Source: Alistipes sp. | GTDB lineage: Bacteria; Bacillota; Clostridia; Oscillospirales; Ruminococcaceae | Length of the DNA stretch: 60,833 nucleotides | Assembly (NCBI GenBank): GCA_023667265.1 | Contig: JAMPAJ010000001.1 | Coordinates: 740,897 to 801,729 of the forward strand | Reading direction: 5' to 3' | Part shown: piece by piece, positions 36,871 to 44,863 of the stretch | Layout: each line of letters begins with the position of its first letter | Numbering within the stretch: the first letter of the stretch is position 1 | Program-made: the position numbers and the translations under genes | The notes under the pieces: model-generated | What the model saw: the letters and a program-made list of their open reading frames with translations, nothing else | Told to the model about the DNA's origin: nothing | The model's database searches: none

Positions 36871-38190
36871 GTGTTGAAAACCGAACAAAAAATAAAGATC
36901 AATATTTCAAGAGACCAGCTGGAGCTGACTGAAAAAATGCGGAACGCCGTTATCGACCGGGAGGTGCGGACGGTTAGCTTCAAGATCTTCGGGACGCTCA
37001 TTCTCACGCCGTTTTCCGAAAAAGAGGATATTTTCCTGCTCATGGAGAAAGAATTTCCGGAGTTGTCCACGGATAAGGCAGATTTTGCACAGCTCCGGTT
37101 GCTTGCGGAGGAAGAGGCTGCCGGAGCAAAGGAAAAAAAATGCTCGCCTGCGCTGGCGAGGATATATGAAATAATCGGCAAAAAATGCCATGCTGATCGG
37201 GAGATACTGGAAAGGGCGATGGAGCGCGAGTGCCAGCTGCTGCTGAAGCTTTGCTTTCCCCGGAATTTCGGAAAAATGCTCTTCGGAGAGGCTGTCTCTG
37301 CCCGGAAAAAAATAATCGTCACCGCGGACACAGTCTATCCCAGGGACGTGGTTATAAAGCTTCTGGAGAGCTGCGGCTGCGTCGGGTACAGCACCTTGCT
37401 CATCACAAATGAATTGGATATCCAGGAGACCAGAAATCTGGCTGTATACCGCAAAATTGCCGACAAGGCAGGCTGCTCCGCGTCAAAGCTGCTTCACATT
37501 GGCGGCGACGTTGAAGCGGACGTGGAAATTCCGGTAATGAACGGCTCGCGTGCGCTGCTTATGACCGATGTTATGCTGTCGCTGAACCGTTCCGGGCGTA
37601 TGTACGGATGGCTGCGGTCGGAGCTGGTATATGATTTCGACAGGGCGGAGTGCCTTGGAATACACGGTATACTGGGACTTTACGCCGCCTACGTCTTTGA
37701 TATCCCGCGGCAGAAGCTGCCCCAGAGCGATTTCTGCGGAAGTCCCTATTATCTGGGTGCGCTGGTCTGCGGCTCGCTGATTTTGGGCGATGCTCCGGAG
37801 GCAGAGGGATTCCAGGCGAGGCTTGCGGAGAGCATGGGCAAAAATGACGAAATGAAGCGAGGCGGCGAGGATATGGCGGCGCTTTTCGCTGCACATTTTG
37901 ACGACCTTGCAGAGGAGCTGAGCCGTGAGGGCTTCACACTTCCGCTGAAATTCCTGGCGGAGCACGGTATGCCCGTGGACAGGCAGCTTTTCGGAGCGCT
38001 TTTGTCGGAATCGGAGATGAAAGTCTGGGCAAAGACTGCTGCGGCGTCCGAAGCGGATGTGGTCAGGGAAAAGAAGCGTGAGAAAAACGCAATGGAGCGG
38101 CTTGCGGACAAGATGTTTCCCCCGGGCACAAGGGTGCGGAATATTGCGGATAATATTATGATAAAGCTGAAAGGCGGAAGCAGGCTGTAA
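36871..38190 (+). CDS. HAD-superfamily pseudoenzyme, unknown function
   Basis: The 439-residue protein has a HAD-like N-terminal half. Where active HAD proteins of this type read SFDIFDTLI, it reads SFKIFGTLI: both motif I aspartates, including the nucleophile, are replaced (K38 and G41). Later motifs remain: IVTADTVYPRD resembles motif II, and LLHIGGDVEADVEIP resembles motif IV. The C-terminal half is helical and not recognised. It is probably a binding or regulatory protein, possibly linked to glycan handling because it is the third gene of the GH95-GH26 operon. The start is GTG at 36871 or TTG at 36874, both behind GGAGG. A terminator follows. Confidence 0.8.
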   Translation: MLKTEQKIKINISRDQLELTEKMRNAVIDREVRTVSFKIFGTLILTPFSEKEDIFLLMEKEFPELSTDKADFAQLRLLAEEEAAGAKEKKCSPALARIYEIIGKKCHADREILERAMERECQLLLKLCFPRNFGKMLFGEAVSARKKIIVTADTVYPRDVVIKLLESCGCVGYSTLLITNELDIQETRNLAVYRKIADKAGCSASKLLHIGGDVEADVEIPVMNGSRALLMTDVMLSLNRSGRMYGWLRSELVYDFDRAECLGIHGILGLYAAYVFDIPRQKLPQSDFCGSPYYLGALVCGSLILGDAPEAEGFQARLAESMGKNDEMKRGGEDMAALFAAHFDDLAEELSREGFTLPLKFLAEHGMPVDRQLFGALLSESEMKVWAKTAAASEADVVREKKREKNAMERLADKMFPPGTRVRNIADNIMIKLKGGSRL

Positions 38191-38211
38191 CGATCGATAT
38201 TAAAAGAAAAT

Positions 38212-38252
38212 TCAAGCCCCGAGGTAATTCTTGATAATTACTTCGGGGCTTG
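38212..38252. terminator. Bidirectional terminator
   Basis: AAGCCCCGAGGTAATT and AATTACTTCGGGGCTT form a long stem with a short loop; T-rich sequence follows on the plus side. It lies between two convergent genes and can end both. Confidence 0.85.
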
Positions 38253-38269
38253 TTGTTCTCATCAGCCGC

Positions 38270-39175
38270 CTATCCAAAGCAGGCAACCTCTGCATATTCA
38301 TAGTCGTTTGTGCAGAAAGTGAAATTCGCCATAGCGTAAATTTCGCCGTCGACTACTTCGTATTTTACCTCATAGCTGTAGTCGGTTATAGCGTCATAAC
38401 TGCCCGCCTTGCTGTCGACTTCTTCGGCGATATATTCATCTATCTGAGCCTTGTAGTAATCTACGTCCACGTTTTCCTCAGGCTCATAGTACGTAACGTC
38501 CATAATGCGTAGCTGGAACGAATTGGAAAAATCCATTTCTACGAAAACTTCCTTGCCCTCCGGATTTTTTCCGGTGACAATATACAAATACGGAGAATAC
38601 TCGCTGACCTCCATATCAGAAACGATGTCGGTGGAAGCCTCTGCCGCCTCAAGTGAAATTTTCATCATTTCAGCCTCGTGACCCACAGCCGCTTTGGCAG
38701 CCGCTTCACGATTGTCGCGGCTCTCGCAAATATCGTCAGAGATAGCATCCCGATTAAAGAATTTTCTGAACCTTCCGTCCTTATCGAAGTAAAAAGCTCT
38801 GCCGTCAGTGTTCAGATAAAGATCGTAATAAAGCGGCTCAGGAAGATAATAGTGATAAAACCCATCCTGATGCGATTTTCCCACATATGTCAGATCAGAG
38901 GTATCGAAAATATCGCTTTCTCTGATACTCTCATAAGCGTTTCTCCGACACTGCGCCTGTCTTACAACACCGGAATCTTTTTCGAGATTATATAAAGGAG
39001 CTTTACGTTTAAGATACTCCTCCATTTCACTGCTAAGCGTGATTTTCTCTTCAACGGCAACAAGATTTTCATCAGACGAATCGTTCAGAGAAAATCCGAC
39101 CTGCTCACCGCTTTCCTTTCCGCAGCCAGCAAGAGCAAAAATCGTAACAAACAACAAAGCAATAATCTTTTTCAT
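38270..39175 (-). CDS. Lipoprotein of unknown function, cotranscribed with the CHAT-like gene
   Basis: The 301-residue protein has a lipoprotein signal with lipobox ALAGC (C18). The mature part is acidic, with a helical stretch (about 45-85), a Tyr-rich beta stretch (HQDGFYHYYLPEPLYYD), and a C-terminal half rich in beta-strands that ends in NFTFCTNDYEYAEVACFG. I recognise no domain. It starts 9 bp after the CHAT-like gene, and its ribosome site overlaps that gene's stop. Base use is more AT-rich than in the fab or cellulase genes, as for its partner. It could be a substrate or surface partner of the protease, but nothing in the sequence proves this. Confidence 0.75.
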   Translation of the reverse strand: MKKIIALLFVTIFALAGCGKESGEQVGFSLNDSSDENLVAVEEKITLSSEMEEYLKRKAPLYNLEKDSGVVRQAQCRRNAYESIRESDIFDTSDLTYVGKSHQDGFYHYYLPEPLYYDLYLNTDGRAFYFDKDGRFRKFFNRDAISDDICESRDNREAAAKAAVGHEAEMMKISLEAAEASTDIVSDMEVSEYSPYLYIVTGKNPEGKEVFVEMDFSNSFQLRIMDVTYYEPEENVDVDYYKAQIDEYIAEEVDSKAGSYDAITDYSYEVKYEVVDGEIYAMANFTFCTNDYEYAEVACFG

Positions 39176-39184
39176 AATAGCACC

Positions 39185-40126
39185 TCAATTCATATTAAAC
39201 GAGAAATCCATGTAACCGAGGGTTACACGATTGTGAACATTTGCAGGACTTGCACTGTCCATAACATTACCAAATCTCTTGCGTGCTTCGTCTAACGCTT
39301 TTGTTAACGTCATATTTGGGTCACTTGCCATAAGTTGAAAAACAATTTCAAAATATCTTTCTCCGCCTGCTACTTCATTAGCAAATCCAGTTACACAATT
39401 CGCTCCGGATTCATATGCAACTTCAACAAGACTTCGTCTGTCAGCGGCGTCCTCGGCGCTGTGGCAGCTGATAAAGACAATGTAACTATTGCTGTTCGCA
39501 ATAGGGCTGACGGCTTGAGAGCGATATTGACCGCTCGGAACATTTTCTGAGTACATTCTTGCACCGACAGGCTGACTTATAGATATAAATCCCGGTCCTC
39601 CGTGTCCGTGATAAACAGTAATGCGGTTGACTCCCGTTGTAACATACGGCTGATTCCAATGCGGAAGATCGACTCGTTCTGTATCATATCCCATTTGCCG
39701 CATATAATCGACGCAATTGTCAACCATTCCGTTATGTGTGTCATCTAAATCATCTGCCGTAAGGAAATACGACGCGTGTCCGGACGACGCCGGCTCAAAG
39801 AACCAATAGCACCTGTGCGTCAACTGTGCCTCCAGCACGACCTTGCCCTGATTAACGCACAAATATCGTCCGGTTTTCCTGCTCTTGATGTAATGTCCCT
39901 GCAAAGTTGAATACACATCAAAAATAACACTTGAATCAGTATAACTGGTGGTGGTGAACGAAAGCTGGTTTGAATCCGATACAGTCAGGCGATAGGAATT
40001 AGAAAGCGTGGAGCACGTAAAAGTAATCGCATTATAGCCGTTAGTGCCAAGATAGAAAATCTGATTTGCATTGCCGTTCTGCCTTGAAGTACAGCTAAAG
40101 CTGCCGTTATACGACATATACTTCAA
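39185..40126 (-). CDS. CHAT-like (clan CD) cysteine-protease candidate with N-terminal beta-trefoil-like domain
   Basis: The 313 residues divide into a beta-trefoil or ricin-like N-terminus (about 1-112, with YIKSRKTGRYLCV and VVLEAQLTHRCYWFFEP) and a caspase-fold C-terminus (about 120-300). The latter has ITVYHGHGGPG with the likely catalytic H175, YIVFISCHSAED with the likely catalytic C221, then VEVAYESGANCVTGF and MTLTKALDEARKRF, which follow the usual CHAT order (Ala-Gly-Ala strand, then the helix with ALxxAR). No signal peptide is seen. The first start codon is a TTG at 40126 without a well-placed ribosome site, and the frame stays open upstream with domain-like sequence, so the 5' end may be damaged or begin at a rare codon. 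The assignment is by motif only. Confidence 0.65.
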   Translation of the reverse strand: MKYMSYNGSFSCTSRQNGNANQIFYLGTNGYNAITFTCSTLSNSYRLTVSDSNQLSFTTTSYTDSSVIFDVYSTLQGHYIKSRKTGRYLCVNQGKVVLEAQLTHRCYWFFEPASSGHASYFLTADDLDDTHNGMVDNCVDYMRQMGYDTERVDLPHWNQPYVTTGVNRITVYHGHGGPGFISISQPVGARMYSENVPSGQYRSQAVSPIANSNSYIVFISCHSAEDAADRRSLVEVAYESGANCVTGFANEVAGGERYFEIVFQLMASDPNMTLTKALDEARKRFGNVMDSASPANVHNRVTLGYMDFSFNMN

Positions 40127-40229
40127 TGTGTCTGCATTTTTCAGACGATAATAACCTCCATCTCCGTAGAGAGCTTAAAATTGCCTTTGCGTGTGAAGTG
40201 CCGAGAGTCATAAAAGATATCTTTTCTAT

Positions 40230-40258
40230 ATTATACCAATATATATTATTTATGTCAA
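40230..40258 (-). promoter_or_regulatory. Promoter of the CHAT-like/lipoprotein operon
   Basis: On the minus strand TTGACA and TATAAT are separated by 17 nt, about 100 nt upstream of the annotated start. Confidence 0.88.
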
Positions 40259-40326
40259 CAGTTGTTACAAATTGTAATTGTTTTTGTGAGTTATTATATA
40301 TCGAACTGCTCTGAATTGTAACTTCT

Positions 40327-40355
40327 CACAAAAAAGGACTGCGTTTGCAGTCCTT
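40327..40355 (-). terminator. Terminator after the PutP remnant
   Basis: On the minus strand the hairpin AAGGACTGC / GCAGTCCTT is followed by TTTT, 37 bp past the remnant. Confidence 0.85.
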
Positions 40356-40391
40356 CAGCCTATCTGAATATCAGCTGTTTTTTGTGCTTTT

Positions 40392-40817
40392 TTATTCTTT
40401 CATCTCAGCCGCAACAGCCTCGAACTCCTCGATAATTTCCTTTTCGGGAGCTTTAGTTGCAAGGGAGACGATGACGTTTACAAGCAGTCCCGCAACGAAT
40501 GCCGGGAGAAGCTCGTAGATACCGAATACGCTGGGAAGCGTGCCCTTTGCCGCCATATCAGCGATAACGAACTTCCAGAAGAATACCATTGCCGCGCCGC
40601 CCGTAAGATAAGCGACTCCCGGGAGACCCATAAGCAGCCAGCTGCTCATGTCCGAAGCCTCCGCGCTCATAGCGGTGACGATAGGGCCAAGCTTTCGTCC
40701 GCCAAGGTAGAAATCGCCGACGTTGGAGTTTTTCTTTGAGAAAACGACTCCGATGATCACCATCATAGCCAGATAAGCTATAATGGTGATCATGATGATG
40801 ATTGTTGATGTACTCAT
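40392..40817 (-). pseudogene. putP: PutP-type sodium:proline symporter with large in-frame internal deletion
   Basis: Full PutP proteins have about 500 residues and 13 membrane segments. These 141 residues start as a normal PutP N-terminus (a membrane segment, GDFYLGGRKLGPIVTAMSAE, SSWLLMGLPGVAYLTG). They continue directly as the C-terminus (MVFFWKF, IYELLPAFVAGLLVNVIVSL, then an acidic tail). About 350 residues are missing with the frame kept, near residue 75. The gene keeps a ribosome site (TAGGAG) and a terminator. It cannot be a working transporter; recent deletion or an assembly collapse are both possible. Confidence 0.82.
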
Positions 40818-40997
40818 TTGCACGCTCCTATAATTTGTTTCTACATTTACTATTATAAACGATTTTTAACAATACGTCAATAATATTTCCAAATTTCTTC
40901 AATATTTTTCTGAATTTTCTCTCTGAGCAAAAAAATTCCCTGAATCCTTGCAAAAACATTATATATCGTATAAGCAGCGAGCCGCTGCCGGCGATTT

Positions 40998-41082
40998 CGC
41001 GGTGGGGCAGCCCCCACGGGCAATTCACGTGACTGTTCATTCCTCACTGATTTATTATCAGACAAAATTTTCTACGCGGCTG
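40998..41082 (+). repeat. CACGTG switch-like module, single copy upstream of the YfhO gene (family 3)
   Basis: GTGGGG (41002) is followed by CCCCAC (41012), CACGTG (41026) and CCTCAC (41042). Both C-rich hexamers can pair with the first arm. Similarity to the units at 60403-60833 continues through GCGGCTGTTGC into the promoter at 41083. The 408-bp gap 40818-41225 holds only this module, the promoter and leader hairpins; a weaker TATAAG box at about 40969 precedes the module. Confidence 0.65.
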
Positions 41083-41111
41083 TTGCAATTTTCCAGGTTA
41101 TATGGTATAAT
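41083..41111 (+). promoter_or_regulatory. Promoter of the YfhO-family gene
   Basis: TTGCAA and TATAAT are separated by 17 nt. The start site would be near 41118, so the ATG at 41115 cannot be the start codon. Confidence 0.85.
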
Positions 41112-41167
41112 ATAATGGATAATGGAGTTGTAGGCTCTTTTTTTGCTGAAAATTCCATAATGATAAA

Positions 41168-41212
41168 GGCAGCGCCGTATAAAGCTGCCGTAAAAATTCG
41201 GGAGATCCCGAA
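41168..41212 (+). promoter_or_regulatory. Two leader hairpins of the YfhO-family mRNA
   Basis: GGCAGC/GCTGCC (41168-41189) and TTCGGGA/TCCCGAA (41197-41212) form two stems in the roughly 108-nt leader. The second ends next to the ribosome site AAAGGAGG. The first resembles the GGCAGCGCCG arm of repeat family 1. Confidence 0.5.
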
Positions 41213-41225
41213 AGGAGGAACAAAA

Positions 41226-44200
41226 TTGGCAGCAGCTAAAGCTATCAGCAAGAAGCCGTCCTATGCCGTGGAATACGGCAGCGCGGCAAAAACAAAGTGG
41301 AAGCCGCTATACTATGCGGCGGCATTTCTCATTCCCGCCTTGCTGGTTTTTATCTCTTACGTTATCTTCGGAGTATATCCCTTCGGAGAACGTTCGGTGC
41401 TGACCCTCGATCTGAACGGTCAGTACGTCTACTACTTCGAGAATATCCGCAAGTCCTTCTGGGAGGGCGAAAGCCTTCTTTACAGCTGGTCGAGAAATCT
41501 CTCCGGCGGCTATCAGGGCGTAATAGGATATTACCTCGCAAGTCCGTTCACGTTTATCGTCATACTCCTGCCGCGTAAGCTTATCGTGGAGGCACTTATG
41601 CTCATGCAGCTATGCAAGATAGGAGCCTGCGGACTGACCTTCGCGGTATTTGCCCAGAAGTCAAAGGGCGTGAAGCCGCTTAATTCCGTGATCTTCGGTA
41701 CGATGTACGCGCTTTCCGCTTTCATGGTCATCCAGCTCATCGACCCCATGTGGCTGGACGGCCCGATCTTCCTGCCGCTCATTATACTCGGCGTGGAATA
41801 TCTGGTCGACGACGGCAGAAAGCTGAACTACATCATCCCCACGGCGCTGATGTTCATTGCCAATTTCTACATCGGCTTCATGGTAGCCATGTTCGTGGCG
41901 CTGTATTTCGTCTACTATGTATTTTTCGGCACGAACAGAAAATTCAGGAACGTCAGCGACCACCTGAAGGTCTGGGGAAGAATGATACTTGCAACGGCAG
42001 TCGTGCTCATGTGCAGCTACATCATGATAATGCCCGTATACAACGCCCTTGCTCTTGGTAAGTTCGACTTCTCCGTGCCGGACTACAGCTTCAAGACCAT
42101 GTTCAATCCGGTTGAGCTGCTGCCGACCCTTATGCCGAATCAGTACTACTCCGTCAACGTTGACGAGGGTACGAGAATGTACGGCAGACCGGAGATATAC
42201 TGCGGCGTGCTGGCTCTGGTACTTGCACCGCTGTACTTCTGCAACAGGAAGATAAGCCGGAACAAGAAGATCGGCAGCGGACTGCTCCTCTTCGTTATGT
42301 TCTTCTGTATGTGGATAAAGCCGCTGAACATGATGTGGCACGGCGGACAAGACCCGAACTGGCTGCCCTACCGCTACTCGTTTATCGTGTCGTTTATCCT
42401 CGTGGCTATGGCGGCGGAGGTCTTCGCTAATCTTGAAGATTACAAAATGAGCCTGAAGGTCCCTGCGGCTGTATTCGGAGGCATCGCTGTTCTGGCGTTC
42501 ATGTTCAGCACCATGATGCCCTCCTTCAACTATAACGAGGAAAAGTACAAATATGTCGCCACAGCGCCATATACTGATTCAGTGCAGATAAACGGAGAAA
42601 CGAAAAACCATCTTTTCCTGGGAACTATAGTTTTCGGACTTATCCTTGCCGGACTCTACCTCTATCTCGTCTACCTCATGAGCCACGCAAAGAGCCGGAA
42701 ACAGAAAAACGTCATTTCTCTCATCCTCGCCGGAATCGTTATCTTCGAGGCAGGCTATAATACCTTCGATACTATTTTCAAGATCGACAAGGAGGTCTAC
42801 TACTCCTCAAAGGCTTCATACAACGAGATAATGTCCGCCCCGGAGGTCATGGATGAACTGGAGAAGATCGACAGCGGCTTCTACAGAAGCGAAAAGACCT
42901 TTTTCAGAAACTCCAACGATAACCAGGCATACGGCATCAAGGGAATCTCCCATTCGAGCTCGGTCATGAACGCGCGTATAATCAAGTTTATCGAAACTCT
43001 GGGTTATTCAACAAAAAGCTACGAGACCAGATACGACGGAAATACGCCGATAGCGGACTCGCTGCTCGGAATCAGATATGTCCTTGACGATCCGCTTCTT
43101 ACTGCGGACAGCAATAAGAAGCTTCTCAGCCCCTATTACCAGAAGATAGGCTCGACTACCTATCAGAGGGAAAAGGAGCAGCGTGCCGTTGACATTTACG
43201 AGAATCCGGACGCTCTGCCGATAGGCTTTATGGCTGACGACGATATTCTTCGCCTCAGCTTCCTCGGCAATGACAATCCTTTCAACAGCATGAATAACTT
43301 CCTCAGCTCCATGACGGGAAATACTCCCAGCTATGAGGGCGCTCTCCAGCCGAAGGAGTATTTCTACCGGGCAGCCACAGGACAGTACACCGTTCACAAC
43401 GCAGGCGATCAGTACGAGCCTTCCTCCGACCCCAACAAAATGGAGGTCGTTCTTAACGAGTGCTACGAGACGGATTATGCCGGACAGCACTGCTACAACG
43501 CCAATGCCGGAGCGGTTGACCCGACGGTAAGAGTTCATATCACAGCGCAGTCCTCCGACTACCTGTATATGTACCTTAAATCCGATAATCCCAAGAAGTG
43601 CAATCTCTGGGTATCTACGGAGAAAAACGCTGAAACAGGCGAGTTTGAAAATTTCAAGGGCTACGGCTCTTACTATGACGGATATGATTACTCTATCGTA
43701 AATCTCGGTTCGTTCGAGCCCGGTACTGAGCTTGAGATACGTCTTACTATCCTCCAGCAGGACAAGAGCGGCGCAAACGAGTATATCATGATAAGAGATT
43801 TCCAGTTCTACCACTTCAACTACGATATGTTCCATGAGGACATCCAGACGCTTCAGGAAAGCCCCTGGGAGCTCGATATGGACAAGACCACAGGCTCTCA
43901 CCTTGTGGGCGAGGTCGACGCTAAGGAGGGACAGGTGTTCTATACGTCTATTCCCTACGAGCCGGGCTGGACTATCAAGGTCGACGGCAAAAAGGTCGAG
44001 CCGGCATATATCGACGAAAAACCGGAGGAAGGCGGCGTGAGCATAGTTTACAACGATCCGGAGGCGGCAGAGGGAAGCGTGGTCGTTCTCAATGCCTTCT
44101 GGGGAATCAAACTTTCCGAGGGTCGCCATACCGTTGAGATGAGCTACTCTCCTCCCGGATTCAAGGCTGGCGTAGTTCTGCTTGTACTGGGAATAGGCGT

Positions 44201-44561
44201 GCTTGTGCTCTTCTATATGTACGACAGAAAGAACAATAAGGTGCTCATCGACAGAATAAAGGCGCGCGAGGCGAAGAAAAACGGTCTGACCGCCGAGCCT
44301 GTGCAGGAAAAGAAAAAGGTGCAGATAATCAAGTCGAAGGGCGCTGTCGCGGAGGTCGAGCTGAACGGCAAAAAGCCTGAAAAGGAAAGCGATGATGCAG
44401 AAGAACCGGCAAAGCAGGAGGCAAGCTCCGATAAGCCGGAGGAGAAGAAGCTCTCCGAAGCGAAGAAGCCTGAACCAAAGAAGAATCAGCAGGCGAACGC
44501 CGCAAAAAAGCCAAATAACGGCGGAAAAAAGAAGAATAATCACAAAAAGAAGAAAAAATAA
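41226..44561 (+). CDS. YfhO-family multi-spanning membrane protein
   Basis: The 1111-residue protein has about 12-14 membrane segments, mainly in residues 30-530, with the family start FGERSVLTLDLNGQYVYYFE, WLDGPIFLPLIILGVEYLV and DPNWLPYRYSF. A large outside domain with beta strands (YEPGWTIKVDGKKVE) follows, then a last membrane segment (about 1010-1030) and an unusual Lys/Glu/Pro/Ala-rich cytoplasmic tail of about 80 residues ending in poly-Lys. YfhO proteins are GT-C-like and act in cell-wall or teichoic-acid glycosylation in Bacillus. The start is the TTG at 41226 with AAAGGAGG 8 nt upstream; upstream in-frame ATGs lack such a site. Confidence 0.88.
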   Translation: MAAAKAISKKPSYAVEYGSAAKTKWKPLYYAAAFLIPALLVFISYVIFGVYPFGERSVLTLDLNGQYVYYFENIRKSFWEGESLLYSWSRNLSGGYQGVIGYYLASPFTFIVILLPRKLIVEALMLMQLCKIGACGLTFAVFAQKSKGVKPLNSVIFGTMYALSAFMVIQLIDPMWLDGPIFLPLIILGVEYLVDDGRKLNYIIPTALMFIANFYIGFMVAMFVALYFVYYVFFGTNRKFRNVSDHLKVWGRMILATAVVLMCSYIMIMPVYNALALGKFDFSVPDYSFKTMFNPVELLPTLMPNQYYSVNVDEGTRMYGRPEIYCGVLALVLAPLYFCNRKISRNKKIGSGLLLFVMFFCMWIKPLNMMWHGGQDPNWLPYRYSFIVSFILVAMAAEVFANLEDYKMSLKVPAAVFGGIAVLAFMFSTMMPSFNYNEEKYKYVATAPYTDSVQINGETKNHLFLGTIVFGLILAGLYLYLVYLMSHAKSRKQKNVISLILAGIVIFEAGYNTFDTIFKIDKEVYYSSKASYNEIMSAPEVMDELEKIDSGFYRSEKTFFRNSNDNQAYGIKGISHSSSVMNARIIKFIETLGYSTKSYETRYDGNTPIADSLLGIRYVLDDPLLTADSNKKLLSPYYQKIGSTTYQREKEQRAVDIYENPDALPIGFMADDDILRLSFLGNDNPFNSMNNFLSSMTGNTPSYEGALQPKEYFYRAATGQYTVHNAGDQYEPSSDPNKMEVVLNECYETDYAGQHCYNANAGAVDPTVRVHITAQSSDYLYMYLKSDNPKKCNLWVSTEKNAETGEFENFKGYGSYYDGYDYSIVNLGSFEPGTELEIRLTILQQDKSGANEYIMIRDFQFYHFNYDMFHEDIQTLQESPWELDMDKTTGSHLVGEVDAKEGQVFYTSIPYEPGWTIKVDGKKVEPAYIDEKPEEGGVSIVYNDPEAAEGSVVVLNAFWGIKLSEGRHTVEMSYSPPGFKAGVVLLVLGIGVLVLFYMYDRKNNKVLIDRIKAREAKKNGLTAEPVQEKKKVQIIKSKGAVAEVELNGKKPEKESDDAEEPAKQEASSDKPEEKKLSEAKKPEPKKNQQANAAKKPNNGGKKKNNHKKKKK

Positions 44562-44585
44562 GAGCTTGTTCTGATATGTTTACTG

Positions 44586-44625
44586 AAAGCTGCTGCGGTG
44601 TCTGGAACTGTGGCAGCTTTTTTTC
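44586..44625 (+). terminator. Terminator of the YfhO-family gene
   Basis: AAAGCTGC and GCAGCTTT form a stem with a 19-nt loop, followed by TTTTT. Confidence 0.8.
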
Positions 44626-44627
44626 TT

Positions 44628-44801
44628 GGGCAATACCGCACGAAGATTGCGCGTCAGATGCGCAGTCAGATTTTTCGTCAGATTGCATAAAAACGACGCA
44701 GGCATACTGCCGTATGTCAAGGAGTTTTTGTGTAAGATGACGGAAAATATGCAAGCAGATGGCGTGCAAAGTCGTCAGACGTGCTTTGTGCGGTGTTGCC
44801 C
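44628..44801. repeat. GGCAAYACCGCAC inverted-repeat element, long copy (family 1, MITE-like)
   Basis: A 174-bp element with terminal arms GGGCAATACCGCAC and GTGCGGTGTTGCCC. Its right part (GTGCAAAGTCGTCAGACG, written on the plus strand) matches the reverse complement of the short copy at 9186-9233. The interior is non-coding. The right end abuts the -35 box of the next promoter (TTGCCC then TTGACA). Confidence 0.75.
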
Positions 44802-44830
44802 TTGACATATTTTTCAATATATAATATAAT
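44802..44830 (+). promoter_or_regulatory. Promoter of the GH-A-like/ispD/ispF operon
   Basis: TTGACA and TATAAT are separated by 17 nt, 33 nt upstream of the start at 44864. It begins at the last base of the repeat element. Confidence 0.9.
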
Positions 44831-44863
44831 ATTAATATGCAATTATCGAAAGGAGTTCATATT

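Noticed and set aside
38270-39175. Bacterial gasdermin as partner of the CHAT-like protease
   Set aside because: The protein has a lipoprotein signal and is exported. I see no gasdermin-like features, so this pairing is not supported.
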